A stretch of 64,000 bases of DNA from Marinomonas rhizomae. Its GTDB lineage: Bacteria; Pseudomonadota; Gammaproteobacteria; Pseudomonadales; Marinomonadaceae. Below, in pieces: positions 16,803 to 25,803 of this stretch (position 1 is its first letter; the number at the start of each line of letters is the position of its first letter). The notes below the pieces were generated by a model. The model saw nothing but the letters and a program-made list of their open reading frames with translations. It did no database searches and was not told where the DNA came from. The DNA is taken from positions 4,278,001 to 4,342,000 of the forward strand of contig NZ_CP073343.1 in NCBI RefSeq assembly GCF_024397855.1, in the 5' to 3' direction. Position numbers and translations under genes: made by a program.

Positions 16803-17723
16803 ATGCTGACATTTATTTCAAAACGCATTTTAGAAGCCATTCCAACGTTGTTGATTTTGATTACGGTTTCTTTTTTCCTAATGCACTCTGCTCCTGGCAG
16901 CCCATTTTCAAGCGAGCGAGCTTTGCCACCAGAAGTATTGGCGAACATTAACGCCAAATACCATTTAGATGAGCCGGTCATTAACCAATATTTTTATTAC
17001 CTTGGCGGCTTACTCCAAGGCGATCTTGGACCCTCTTTTCGCTACAAAGATTTCACTATTAATGAGCTCATAGGTCAGAGTTTTCCTGTCTCTGCAGAAA
17101 TTGGCATTTGGTCTTTTCTGGTCGCCCTTCTCATTGGTGTCGGCTGTGGCGTTATCGCCGCATTACGCCAAAACTCTTGGTTAGACTACAGTGTCATGGG
17201 CTTTGCTAACCTCGGGATTGTGTTGCCAAATTTTGTGTTAGCTCCTTTGTGTATCCTATTTTTCTCTATTTATAACCATTGGCTGCCACCTGGTGGCTGG
17301 AACGGTGGGGCTTGGCCTTACTTAGTCATGCCGGTCATCGCTATGTCCACCAGCTACATCGCTCAAATCGCACGTATTACCCGTGGCAGCATGATTGAAA
17401 CTATGCATTCCAACTTTATTCGTACCGCGCGCGCCAAAGGTTTGCCGAAGTATCGCATTATTTTCCAACACGCTTTGCGTCCAGCTATGCTGCCCGTTAT
17501 TTCCTACCTTGGGCCAGCATTCGTCGGCATAGTGACAGGTTCTGTGATTGTCGATGTGTATTTTGGTACCGGCGGTATTGGTCAGCACTTTATCAATGGC
17601 GCACTGAATCGTGACTACTCCATGGTTATGGGTGTGACTATTTTAGTCGGCACATTAACGATTCTATTCAATGCCATTGTCGATATTTTATACGCTGTCA
17701 TTGATCCAAAAATTCGCTACTAA
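16803..17723 (+). CDS. oppB: Oligopeptide ABC transporter permease OppB
   Basis: OppB is an inner-membrane permease subunit of the oligopeptide importer. The 306-residue product (306 in E. coli) has the N-terminal FISKRILEAIPTLLILITVSFFL helix region, the characteristic SAPGSPFSSERALPPEV segment, and a BPD_transp_1 core with the EAA-type loop FIRTARAKGLPKYRIIFQHA and ending DILYAVIDPKIRY. Six membrane helices are visible. Twelve bases separate it from oppC. The ATG at 16803 has no strong Shine-Dalgarno sequence. Confidence 0.92.
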   Translation: MLTFISKRILEAIPTLLILITVSFFLMHSAPGSPFSSERALPPEVLANINAKYHLDEPVINQYFYYLGGLLQGDLGPSFRYKDFTINELIGQSFPVSAEIGIWSFLVALLIGVGCGVIAALRQNSWLDYSVMGFANLGIVLPNFVLAPLCILFFSIYNHWLPPGGWNGGAWPYLVMPVIAMSTSYIAQIARITRGSMIETMHSNFIRTARAKGLPKYRIIFQHALRPAMLPVISYLGPAFVGIVTGSVIVDVYFGTGGIGQHFINGALNRDYSMVMGVTILVGTLTILFNAIVDILYAVIDPKIRY

Positions 17724-17735
17724 GGCCACGCAATT

Positions 17736-18662
17736 ATGATTACTACAAAAGACAAAGTTCAGGCCGTCGAACAGTTCGCCGAAAAAGTGGTGGAAGTCGA
17801 AGGTCGCAGTTTATGGCAAGACGCTCGTCGTCGTTTTTTTTCTAACCATGCCGCGGTTACCAGCTTAGTTGTTCTAGCCATTATCACCGCCATTGCGTTG
17901 CTAGGTCCATTTTTCAGTCAATGGAATTACGACGATATTGACTGGGAAGCGCTATCTGATATTTCAGTATTGGGCCGCCCTAATATTGAAAACGGCCATT
18001 ATTTTGGTACCGACACCTTAGGTCGCGATATCTTTGTTCGCACTATGCAAGGCGGTCAAATTTCGTTATTGGTCGGTATCATGGGCAGCGTAGTGGCTAT
18101 CGTGATTGGGACACTTTACGGTGCAGCATCGGGTTACATTGGTGGACGTGTTGATAGCGTGATGATGCGCTTCTTAGAAATTCTTAACTCCTTTCCTTTC
18201 ATGTTTTTCGTGATCATTTTGATGACGTTATTTGGTCGTCATATCTTTTTGATCTTTGTCGCCATTGGCGCGATCTCTTGGCTCGATATGGCGCGGATAG
18301 TTCGCGGCCAAACCTTGAGCCTAAAAAACAAAGAGTACATCGAAGCGGCTTACGCTTGCGGTGTGTCGACTCCGAAAATCATCTTGCGCCACATAGTGCC
18401 AAACGTACTGGGTATTGTGGTCGTTTATGCGACCTTGTTGGTACCAAATATGATCTTGTTAGAGTCTTTCATTAGCTTCTTGGGACTGGGTGTTCAAGAG
18501 CCAATGACGAGCTGGGGCGCATTGATCTCCGAAGGCGCGCAGAACATGGAAATTGCCATCTGGCAATTGGCTTGGCCACTGAGCTTCTTAGTAGTAACGC
18601 TATTTTGTTTTAACTTCCTCGGCGATGGCTTACGCGATGCGCTTGATCCAAAAGACCGCTAA
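17736..18662 (+). CDS. oppC: Oligopeptide ABC transporter permease OppC
   Basis: OppC is the second permease subunit. The 308-residue product has a soluble N-terminal tail with SLWQDARRRFFSNHAAVTSL, a first helix at about 40-62, the periplasmic motif HYFGTDTLGRDIFVRTMQGG that is diagnostic for OppC/DppC, and a permease core with the EAA loop YIEAAYACGVSTPKIILRH. It ends in NFLGDGLRDALDPKDR. The start follows the oppB stop by 12 bp and the stop precedes an AAGGAGG site for oppD. Confidence 0.92.
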   Translation: MITTKDKVQAVEQFAEKVVEVEGRSLWQDARRRFFSNHAAVTSLVVLAIITAIALLGPFFSQWNYDDIDWEALSDISVLGRPNIENGHYFGTDTLGRDIFVRTMQGGQISLLVGIMGSVVAIVIGTLYGAASGYIGGRVDSVMMRFLEILNSFPFMFFVIILMTLFGRHIFLIFVAIGAISWLDMARIVRGQTLSLKNKEYIEAAYACGVSTPKIILRHIVPNVLGIVVVYATLLVPNMILLESFISFLGLGVQEPMTSWGALISEGAQNMEIAIWQLAWPLSFLVVTLFCFNFLGDGLRDALDPKDR

Positions 18663-18671
18663 GGAGGTTTT

Positions 18672-19661
18672 ATGAGCTTATCAATGAAAAAGAACTTATT
18701 AGAAGTCAATAACTTAAAAGTAAATTTCAGAACACCCGATGGTTTTGTTACTGCTGTGAATGATCTGAATTTCACTTTGGCACAAGGCGAAACCCTCGGC
18801 ATCGTGGGCGAATCTGGCTCTGGTAAAAGCCAAACGGCGTTTGCCCTAATGGGATTATTGGCTGGCAATGGCGTTATTGAAGGGGAAGCTCGCTTTAACG
18901 AGCAAAATATTCTCACTCTGAGTGAAAAAGCCATGAATCGCATTCGCTCTAAAGAGATTGCGATGATTTTCCAAGACCCAATGACGTCATTGAACCCTTA
19001 TATGAAAGTCGGTAAGCAGCTGATGGAAGTCTTAATGCTGCACAAGGGTATGAACAAAGCCGAAGCCTTTGAAGCCTCAGTAAAAATGCTCGACGCGGTG
19101 AAAATGCCCGAAGCGCGCAAACGCATGAACATGTACCCGCACGAATTTTCTGGCGGCATGAGACAGCGTGTGATGATTGCTATGGCCTTGTTGTGCCAAC
19201 CTAAGTTGTTGATCGCTGATGAGCCAACAACAGCCCTAGACGTCACCGTGCAGGCTCAGATATTAACCTTGCTGAACGAGTTAAAAGACGACTTCAACAC
19301 TTCCATCATTATGATCACTCATGATTTGGGCGTGGTTGCAGGCTTATGCGACAAGGTACTGGTAATGTACGCGGGACAAACCATGGAATACGGCACTGCA
19401 GAAGACGTGTTTTATCGTCCTACGCATCCATATACCCAAGGTTTACTAAAAGCGATTCCACGTCTCGATGCAGAGGATGAGCAACTTTCAACCATTCCAG
19501 GTAACCCACCCAACTTGTTACAAATGCCATCTGGCTGCCCATTCCAAGCGCGTTGTGAGTTTGCCAGAGAACGCTGTGGAGAAAGCATGCCGCCGCTAGA
19601 AGAGTATGCACCGGGTCAACTACGAGCTTGTCATAAATCCGTTGATGGATGGGTCGCCTAA
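18672..19661 (+). CDS. oppD: Oligopeptide ABC transporter ATP-binding protein OppD
   Basis: One of the two ATPases that drive Opp. The 329-residue product has Walker [13 protein letters not shown]-loop [16 protein letters not shown], signature [15 protein letters not shown], Walker [14 protein letters not shown] and the switch His in [10 protein letters not shown]. The C-terminal extension holds the oligopeptide-transporter motif with Cys residues ([15 protein letters not shown]), which in related ATPases coordinates an Fe-S cluster. A perfect AAGGAGG lies before the ATG. The stop TAA overlaps the oppF ATG by 1 base. Confidence 0.93.
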   Translation: MSLSMKKNLLEVNNLKVNFRTPDGFVTAVNDLNFTLAQGETLGIVGESGSGKSQTAFALMGLLAGNGVIEGEARFNEQNILTLSEKAMNRIRSKEIAMIFQDPMTSLNPYMKVGKQLMEVLMLHKGMNKAEAFEASVKMLDAVKMPEARKRMNMYPHEFSGGMRQRVMIAMALLCQPKLLIADEPTTALDVTVQAQILTLLNELKDDFNTSIIMITHDLGVVAGLCDKVLVMYAGQTMEYGTAEDVFYRPTHPYTQGLLKAIPRLDAEDEQLSTIPGNPPNLLQMPSGCPFQARCEFARERCGESMPPLEEYAPGQLRACHKSVDGWVA

Positions 19662-20662
19662 TGAACACTGCAAACAATATTTTAATGGAAGTGAATAATT
19701 TAAAAGTTCACTTCAACATCAAGTCAGACAATGCGTGGCCGTGGGAAAAAGGCCAAGCCCTCAAAGCCGTGGATGGCGTTGATTTAACCATCTACGCGGG
19801 CGAAACACTTGGTGTGGTCGGTGAATCAGGCTGTGGTAAATCCACCCTAGCGCGCGCTTTATTACGCCTTGTACCCATCACTGAAGGCAATGTGGTTTGG
19901 CTGGGACAAGACCTGACAGATTTAGACAAAAAACAAATGCGCGACAAACGCCAAGAGCTGCAAATGATCTTTCAAGATCCATTAGCGTCTCTCGATCCGC
20001 GCATGACAGTGGGCGACATCATTGCCGAGCCACTGAAGACCTTTCGACCTGAACTTTCGAAAGACGAAGTCAAAGCCGAAGTGCGCGCCATCATGGATCG
20101 TGTGGGTTTATTACCAAACGTGATTAACCGTTACCCTCATGAATTCTCTGGTGGCCAATGTCAGCGTATCGGTATTGCGCGCGCCTTGATTCTGAAACCT
20201 AAGTTGGTTGTCTGTGACGAACCCGTATCGGCATTGGACGTGTCCATCCAAGCGCAAGTAGTGAACTTGTTAAAAGAGTTACAGGCGGAAATGGGCTTGT
20301 CTTTGGTGTTTATCGCTCACGATCTAAGCGTGGTAAAACACATTTCAGACCGTGTTTTAGTGATGTACTTGGGCAATGCGGTAGAGTTAGCAAGCAAACG
20401 CGCACTATACGAAAATCCTCAGCACCCATACACCAAAGCCTTGTTGTCTGCGGTACCTGTGCCAGACCCAAGAGCAGAACGGGGTAAGAAAATTCAGTTA
20501 TTAACGGGTGACTTACCCTCTCCTATTAGCCCGCCGTCAGGTTGTGTTTTCCGTACTCGTTGCCCTCATGCTAACGAAGGTTGTGCGCAGCAAAAACCAA
20601 GCTTGCAGGTGTTATCAGATGAACACCAAGCCGCTTGCTCGCGTTTAGCGGAAATTGCATAA
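19661..20662 (+). CDS. oppF: Oligopeptide ABC transporter ATP-binding protein OppF
   Basis: Second ATPase of the Opp importer. The start is set at 19661, where TAATG couples it to oppD with GGATGGG upstream; an in-frame ATG at 19649 lies inside oppD and is less likely. The 333-residue product has Walker [13 protein letters not shown]-loop [16 protein letters not shown], signature FSGGQCQRIGIARAL, Walker B LVVCDEPVSALDV, switch His in IAHDLSVVKH, and the C-terminal cysteine cluster GCVFRTRCPHANEGC. A terminator-like hairpin follows, closing the operon. Confidence 0.92.
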   Translation: MNTANNILMEVNNLKVHFNIKSDNAWPWEKGQALKAVDGVDLTIYAGETLGVVGESGCGKSTLARALLRLVPITEGNVVWLGQDLTDLDKKQMRDKRQELQMIFQDPLASLDPRMTVGDIIAEPLKTFRPELSKDEVKAEVRAIMDRVGLLPNVINRYPHEFSGGQCQRIGIARALILKPKLVVCDEPVSALDVSIQAQVVNLLKELQAEMGLSLVFIAHDLSVVKHISDRVLVMYLGNAVELASKRALYENPQHPYTKALLSAVPVPDPRAERGKKIQLLTGDLPSPISPPSGCVFRTRCPHANEGCAQQKPSLQVLSDEHQAACSRLAEIA

Positions 20663-20692
20663 CGAACAACTAAAATACAATCACCACCAGCC

Positions 20693-20743
20693 TACGCCGC
20701 TTTAAGATTTTCAATTGAGGAAATCAAAGCGGCGTATTTGTAT
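20693..20743 (+). terminator. Terminator-like hairpin after oppF
   Basis: TACGCCGCTTT pairs with AAAGCGGCGTA (11 bp). The 22-base loop contains a further short pairing GATTT/AAATC, and a T-rich stretch follows. Confidence 0.7.
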
Positions 20744-20853
20744 CTAAAACCCCATGTTCTTTCACTTCAAAGCGAGTTTTCATCGCACAAGACCGTTATT
20801 TTTGTCTATCATAGTATCAAATCCCTTTAAGCAACTAAGTTAGGCTCTTATTC

Positions 20854-21381
20854 ATGCGCTTACGCTCTCCCTACACCACTCTAAACCTTTTTCTCTTAAT
20901 ATTTTTAAGTGTCACGTCTGTTTCGACCTATGCCGCAGAAAAACCAAAAGGAAGAGTGTTATTAACCGTGTCAGGCGCGATCAACAATACAGACTCAACA
21001 CAGAAATCTAAGTTTGATTTGGCCATGCTAAACCGTTTGCCGCAATACACGGTCACGACCCATAATCCATGGACAAAAGGCCGTCACACTTACCAAGGTT
21101 TTTCGGCTATCGATTTATTCCCAAATTTGGGTAACTCGAACATCATTTTGCAAGTTACCGCACTCAATGAATACATGACTGAAATTCCACTGAGCGACTT
21201 TGCTGACAATGGTGCAATTTTTGCGACTCACATTGATGGCAAACCAATGAGCGTCAGAAATCTTGGCCCTATTATGGTGATCTATCCATTCGACGAACAT
21301 GAAGAGCTAAAATCTGAAATGTTTTATGGTCGTTCTATCTGGCAAGTTGATCGCATTAAGACCACTATTATATCGGAGTAA
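20854..21381 (+). CDS. Exported SUOX-fold-like (molybdopterin-binding-domain-like) protein, no cysteine
   Basis: A 175-residue protein with a signal peptide (hydrophobic core LFLLIFLSVTSV, cleavage near residue 28). The mature part resembles the small oxidoreductase molybdopterin-binding (sulfite-oxidase-like) domain proteins found beside histidine kinases; the most telling segment is VRNLGPIMVIYPFDEHEEL, with RSIWQVDRIKT at the end. The chain contains no Cys, so the Mo-coordinating ligand of real SUOX enzymes is missing and catalysis is unlikely. It lies 2 bp before a sensor kinase, which suggests a periplasmic sensing partner. Family call by eye; function inferred. Confidence 0.6.
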   Translation: MRLRSPYTTLNLFLLIFLSVTSVSTYAAEKPKGRVLLTVSGAINNTDSTQKSKFDLAMLNRLPQYTVTTHNPWTKGRHTYQGFSAIDLFPNLGNSNIILQVTALNEYMTEIPLSDFADNGAIFATHIDGKPMSVRNLGPIMVIYPFDEHEELKSEMFYGRSIWQVDRIKTTIISE

Positions 21382-21383
21382 AC

Positions 21384-23207
21384 ATGGAGCGCTTGTTTAA
21401 AGGGAAGACATGGTTATCCAAATTCAAGCTATGGGTGCTGTATGGCTTCATTGCTTTTATTATTGTGATCACCATCGCGGTGTTCGGTATTATCACCTAT
21501 ACCAGTGACAGCTCTAAACACAACAGCCGTCGCGTTTTTGAGAGCTCTTTGTGGAACACCCTGCAACTGCAAATACAGTCCTATCGCTTCCTAAACTATT
21601 TAATCGCATTAGACGACAGCGATTACCCTTTGAACGGCAACGCTTTTTTTGAATACGATTTATTGATGAGTCGAGTCGACTTGCTTAGACAGGGTGATGT
21701 TGGCTCTCTCATCCGAACGTTTGAAAGCGGACGTACAACGAGACTATTGAATATTATTAATGGTGAATTGGAATTGCTTAGCTTCAATTTATCCAAGTTA
21801 GAAAATGGCGACACGTCTTATCTCCCCAACCTAATTGAACGCATTCAACGTATCGAAGATCAAATCAACGAATTTGTTACCTTGGTGAACAAAGGCAGCA
21901 ATGAGTTCATTAGTAACCAACACAAAACATTGCAGATGAATCTAAATCATATACAGCTGCTTTCCATGGCATTGCTGGTTTGTTTATTGTGCTTATGTTT
22001 TTTTACGGTAAAAGGGTTAACCGAGCTTAAGAATGTCATTAGACGAAATGAAGAGCTCCAGCTAGGTATTCAAGCAGTTAATGAAGACAAAGCCAATTTA
22101 CTCTCTTTCGTCAACCAGGAAATACGTTCTCCAATTAATGCCATTTTAGGAACCGCTAAGACCTTAAACGAATCGGTTTCAAAAAACGAAAAAGACGTTC
22201 TATCAAAGCATATTGAAGAGTCTGGGCTGCAACTACTGCAAACCATAGAAATGCTCTCTGACCTATCACTGATCGATGCGAAAAAGCTAACCCTGAATCC
22301 AACTATTGAGCACTTACAGCGCAGTATCGAAGATTATTTGGCTATTTTTGAGCCTCAAATGACACGCAAAAACTTGCAGAGTATCCTCTACATTGACCCG
22401 CTTTTGCCGAACTATATCAGCCTCGATTTTGTCAGAATCAAAGAAATTATCGTTGCACTGCTACAAAATGCGATTACTCACACCCCGTCAGGGAGTATCA
22501 GTTTACAAATTCGACCCTCGTCCCTAAACGCACCTCAAATGGCGCTTCCAACCGATACAACAGAAAGCAGAGTGCTACAAATAGCGCTTAGAGATACTGG
22601 GCTAGGCATGCCAAACGAGTTACAGCAAAATTTGAGAGTAAACCCATCCCTACCGATGCAAGAAGAAGGACCATTACCAAGCAAAGTCGGCTTAAGTTTG
22701 GCGTTATGTCACAAGTTGGTTTACCTAATGCAAGGCGAACTGCATTTTTCCTGTGCGCCACAAAAAGGCTGTGAATTTTGGGTAGATATTCCTTTTCACA
22801 TACCAACAAATAGCCCAAGTAACGACCCGGAATCAAAAGGCTCAAGCTTCCAATGCCCCGACAATACTCAAGCTTTAGTCATTGAAACAGACACACATTT
22901 GGCTAAAATTATTAGCTTGCAGTTAGCAGCGTTTAACATCGACACCATTCTATCGAAAGATGGCAGCCTGCAAGAATATAAGGACTATGATCTTGTCATT
23001 CTGGGCAACACGCCTCGCTTTGAGCGTGACGGCCATGATGCGCTCCAGCAATGGCATACTAAATCTTGCCCTGTCATCAGTTATCACTCTAGCGCCTTGG
23101 AAAACACAGCGCACCGAGTTATTCCGATCAGCTTCCCATTAACTCAAAGTAAACTAGAACCACTTATTGCTGGGCTATTTTCCTCAAAGGCACATAAATA
23201 TGATTGA
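21384..23207 (+). CDS. Degenerate hybrid sensor kinase lacking phospho-acceptor His and Asp
   Basis: A 607-residue membrane protein: helices at about 13-35 and 190-212 flank a helical periplasmic domain of about 150 residues. The HisKA region reads FVNQEIRSPINAILG, with Gln245 where the phosphorylated His is normally found (codon CAG at 22116). The ATPase domain keeps the N-box Asn (LLQNAITHTPSG) and G1 DTGLGM, but G2 is GLSLAL. The C-terminal 110 residues look like a receiver that lost its key residues: DLVILGNTP has Gly for the phospho-Asp, the acidic pair is E-T, and the Lys is absent. It is probably a pseudokinase or a trans-acting partner. It overlaps the Hpt gene by 8 bp. Confidence 0.8.
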   Translation: MERLFKGKTWLSKFKLWVLYGFIAFIIVITIAVFGIITYTSDSSKHNSRRVFESSLWNTLQLQIQSYRFLNYLIALDDSDYPLNGNAFFEYDLLMSRVDLLRQGDVGSLIRTFESGRTTRLLNIINGELELLSFNLSKLENGDTSYLPNLIERIQRIEDQINEFVTLVNKGSNEFISNQHKTLQMNLNHIQLLSMALLVCLLCLCFFTVKGLTELKNVIRRNEELQLGIQAVNEDKANLLSFVNQEIRSPINAILGTAKTLNESVSKNEKDVLSKHIEESGLQLLQTIEMLSDLSLIDAKKLTLNPTIEHLQRSIEDYLAIFEPQMTRKNLQSILYIDPLLPNYISLDFVRIKEIIVALLQNAITHTPSGSISLQIRPSSLNAPQMALPTDTTESRVLQIALRDTGLGMPNELQQNLRVNPSLPMQEEGPLPSKVGLSLALCHKLVYLMQGELHFSCAPQKGCEFWVDIPFHIPTNSPSNDPESKGSSFQCPDNTQALVIETDTHLAKIISLQLAAFNIDTILSKDGSLQEYKDYDLVILGNTPRFERDGHDALQQWHTKSCPVISYHSSALENTAHRVIPISFPLTQSKLEPLIAGLFSSKAHKYD

Positions 23208-23535
23208 TCACGCCCATCTGAACTCTCTAATCGAACTCATCGGCAAAGAAACCGTTAACAACATACGCTTGGAATTTGTTGAAGACAGCAATGAAAAAAT
23301 CGCTTTGTTGTTACAAGCTTGGGACAAAAGAGATTATCAAGAATTAAGACAGGTTAGCCATTCACTCAAGTCGGCCAGTTTAAACATGGCTATGCAGGTG
23401 TTTGCTAAACAATGTCAGTTGATTGAAGAAGCGGCGGCACAACAAAGTGATCAAGGAGTGCAGGCCATCATGGATAGCCTGCCCGCCACTCACCAGACTT
23501 CACTGAAAGAACTTGATGCATACTTTTCCAAGTGA
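23200..23535 (+). CDS. Histidine phosphotransfer (Hpt) domain protein
   Basis: A 111-residue single-domain protein. The ATG at 23200 overlaps the kinase 3' end by 8 bp and is preferred over an in-frame TTG at 23167 deeper in the kinase. The Hpt motif is intact: VSHSLKSASLNM, with His in place and the usual Lys two residues after the Leu. The rest is helical (AKQCQLIEEAAAQ), as expected for a four-helix bundle. Hpt proteins relay phosphate between receivers of hybrid kinases and final response regulators. Since the adjacent kinase lacks both His and Asp, the phosphate donor must be elsewhere. Confidence 0.8.
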   Translation: MIDHAHLNSLIELIGKETVNNIRLEFVEDSNEKIALLLQAWDKRDYQELRQVSHSLKSASLNMAMQVFAKQCQLIEEAAAQQSDQGVQAIMDSLPATHQTSLKELDAYFSK

Positions 23536-23556
23536 ATTAGACAACAACGCTTACTC

Positions 23557-24057
23557 TTAGATTGACCAAGTGAAGTCTGTGGCTTCAATAAAAGTGGCCA
23601 CAAAAGACTCCAATCCCGCTTGGTCAACATCAGAAAAACGCCCTACTTTCGGACTGTCCATATCAAACACTGCAAGCAATTTGCCACCAACAATTACAGG
23701 AATAACCACTTCACTTGCTGAAGCCGCATCACACGCGATATGACCATCAAAGGCATGCACATCTTCAATACGTTGGGTTTGTAGGGACGTCGCGGCTTTA
23801 CCGCACACACCACGACCAAATGGGATGCGAGTACACGCCACTTTGCCAACATACGGCCCAAGCACCAATTCCTCGCCACGGGCAAAGTAGAAACCGGACC
23901 AATTCAGATCCGCCACCGTTTGCATCACAAACGCGGAAAATTGAGCGGCATTACAGATGAAGTCGCGCTCTCCACTTAGCAATGCAGCTAATTGAGCATT
24001 TAACTCACGATAAGATTCTTCGACAGAAGCGGTAGGATTGGTTTCTATGGTAAACAT
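23557..24057 (-). CDS. msrC: Free methionine-R-sulfoxide reductase (GAF domain)
   Basis: This enzyme reduces free L-methionine-(R)-sulfoxide in the cytoplasm. The 166-residue product is a single GAF domain. Cysteines at 75, 85 and 109 have exactly the spacing (10 and 24 residues) of the E. coli enzyme's C84, C94 and C118, within ACTRIPFGRGVCGKA and HIACDAASASEVVIPV. The segment LLAVFDMDSPKVGRFSDVD is also characteristic. It is convergent with the Hpt gene, 21 bp away, and upstream of it lies the terminator of the phosphate operon. It appears monocistronic. Confidence 0.92.
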   Translation of the reverse strand: MFTIETNPTASVEESYRELNAQLAALLSGERDFICNAAQFSAFVMQTVADLNWSGFYFARGEELVLGPYVGKVACTRIPFGRGVCGKAATSLQTQRIEDVHAFDGHIACDAASASEVVIPVIVGGKLLAVFDMDSPKVGRFSDVDQAGLESFVATFIEATDFTWSI

Positions 24058-24179
24058 CGTATTTCACACCCGTTAAAACGAAAAGCAGATGATAACAAAG
24101 TCGGCCCGATAGCCCACCCATAAACCGTGAAAATTCAATGATTGCAGAGGAGAAATAACGAAGAGTGAATGGAAAATAT

Positions 24180-24214
24180 CGACCTCTTGGCTTTCGAATC
24201 AAACCAAGAGGTCG
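24180..24214 (-). terminator. Terminator of the pst-phoU operon
   Basis: CGACCTCTTGG pairs with CCAAGAGGTCG (11 bp, 13-base loop), 11 bp beyond the phoU stop. Read on the minus strand it is followed by ATATTTTCC. The position supports termination. Confidence 0.65.
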
Positions 24215-24224
24215 GCAACAAGAG

Positions 24225-24938
24225 TTATTTCTTATTCATTTCAACAGAAAGATCATTCACATTAACATGACGAACATCGACGCCTTTTACCATGAAGATC
24301 AAATGCTGACAGGTATGACGAGCATGATCGCCAATACGCTCTAAAGAACGTAATACCCAAATAACATTAATCACACGAGAAATACTGCGAGGATCTTCCA
24401 TCATGTAAGTCACCAAAGAACGCATCGCTGTGTTGTATTCTTGATCTACAGCACGATCTTGTTTCGCGACTTTAATGGCAGCATCAATATCTAAACGTGC
24501 ATAGGCGTCTAAAGAGTCATGAATCATACGCGATACCATTTGACCGATGCGGTTGATCTCTACGTAACCACGAGGAGACTCGCCTTCATTGATCAAATTT
24601 AAGGTCAGATTGGCAATTTTCTTCGCTTCGTCACCGATACGCTCAAGCTCACTGACCGCTTTGCTGATCGACAAAATCATGCGTAAGTCAGACGCCGCAG
24701 GTTGGCGTTTCGCCAAGATACGACGACATTCTTCGTCGATCAAACCGTCTAGCTGATTCACCGTCGCGTCTTGATTTTTTACGTCTTCTGCCAAAGAGCC
24801 ATTCGCGTCTAATAACGCTTGTACCGCGTCTTGAACTTGGTTCTCTACGACACCACCCATGGTCAAAAAGTGTTGGCGAAGCAGTTCCAGCTCGTTGTTA
24901 AACTGCTGAGAAATATGATCCGTTGTTAATTCTTTCAT
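24225..24938 (-). CDS. phoU: Phosphate signalling protein PhoU
   Basis: PhoU links the Pst transporter to PhoR and represses the Pho response when phosphate is plentiful. The 237-residue product (241 in E. coli) consists of two three-helix repeats. Each contains an E/DxxxD metal-binding pattern: LERIGDEAKKIANL in the first half and LERIGDHARHTCQHL in the second. The first helix LELLRQHFLTMGGVVENQV is typical. It lies 14 bp after pstB in the same operon and is the last gene before a terminator. Confidence 0.95.
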   Translation of the reverse strand: MKELTTDHISQQFNNELELLRQHFLTMGGVVENQVQDAVQALLDANGSLAEDVKNQDATVNQLDGLIDEECRRILAKRQPAASDLRMILSISKAVSELERIGDEAKKIANLTLNLINEGESPRGYVEINRIGQMVSRMIHDSLDAYARLDIDAAIKVAKQDRAVDQEYNTAMRSLVTYMMEDPRSISRVINVIWVLRSLERIGDHARHTCQHLIFMVKGVDVRHVNVNDLSVEMNKK

Positions 24939-24952
24939 AATGCGTCCTCCGC

Positions 24953-25783
24953 CTAGCCGTAGCGGCCCGTGATGTAGTCTTCTGTTTGTTGTTTACTTGG
25001 GTTCGTGAACAAGGTGTTCGTGTCGCCAAACTCAACCAAATCGCCCATGTACATAAACGCAGTATAGTCAGAAACACGCGCAGCTTGCTGCATGTTGTGT
25101 GTCACAATCGCGATAGTGAACTCGTTTTTCAACTCATGGATCAGTTCTTCAATTTTCAACGTTGAAATAGGATCCAATGCAGAAGCAGGCTCATCCAACA
25201 GCAGCACTTCAGGTTTTACCGCCACCGTACGAGCGATAACCAAACGCTGTTGCTGACCACCTGACATGCCCAAGGCACTTTCATGTAGACGGTCTTTTAC
25301 TTCGTCCCACAACGCCGCTGAGCGAAGTGCCCACTCAACGGTTTCATCAAGCAAGCGCTTTTTATTAATCCCTTGAATACGAAGGCCATAAGCCACGTTT
25401 TCGTAAATGCTTTTTGGGAACGGGTTTGGCTTCTGGAACACCATGCCAACGCGACGACGTAACTCAGCTACATCAGTGCCTTTCGCATAGATATTCTCAT
25501 CTCGTAAGTTGATTTCACCCGTAATACGGCAACCATCAACTAAATCATTCATGCGGTTAAAGCAACGCAATAACGTTGATTTACCACAACCAGAAGGCCC
25601 GATAAACGCAGTAACCTTTTTCTCTGGAATGATCATATTCACGCCTTTCAGCGCTTCTTTTTCACCGTAGTACAGGTGCAAATCGTTTACAGATAGGCAA
25701 ACGGTTTCATCTTCAATGCGCAACGCCTGTTGGCTACGCTGCATTGCTGAAATATCAATTGAGTGTGTTTTAACGTCGCTCAT
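24953..25783 (-). CDS. pstB: Phosphate ABC transporter ATP-binding protein PstB
   Basis: PstB energises high-affinity phosphate import. The 276-residue product has Walker [21 protein letters not shown] (the RCFNRMND extension is PstB-specific), Q-loop [19 protein letters not shown], signature [15 protein letters not shown], Walker [14 protein letters not shown], and switch His in [13 protein letters not shown]. It ends in [10 protein letters not shown], the usual PstB C-terminus. About 20 bp separate it from pstA upstream. The extra N-terminal 25 residues are common in PstB of marine gammaproteobacteria. Confidence 0.96.
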   Translation of the reverse strand: MSDVKTHSIDISAMQRSQQALRIEDETVCLSVNDLHLYYGEKEALKGVNMIIPEKKVTAFIGPSGCGKSTLLRCFNRMNDLVDGCRITGEINLRDENIYAKGTDVAELRRRVGMVFQKPNPFPKSIYENVAYGLRIQGINKKRLLDETVEWALRSAALWDEVKDRLHESALGMSGGQQQRLVIARTVAVKPEVLLLDEPASALDPISTLKIEELIHELKNEFTIAIVTHNMQQAARVSDYTAFMYMGDLVEFGDTNTLFTNPSKQQTEDYITGRYG

Positions 25784-25803
25784 AATAATCTCTTCTCCGC
25801 CGC

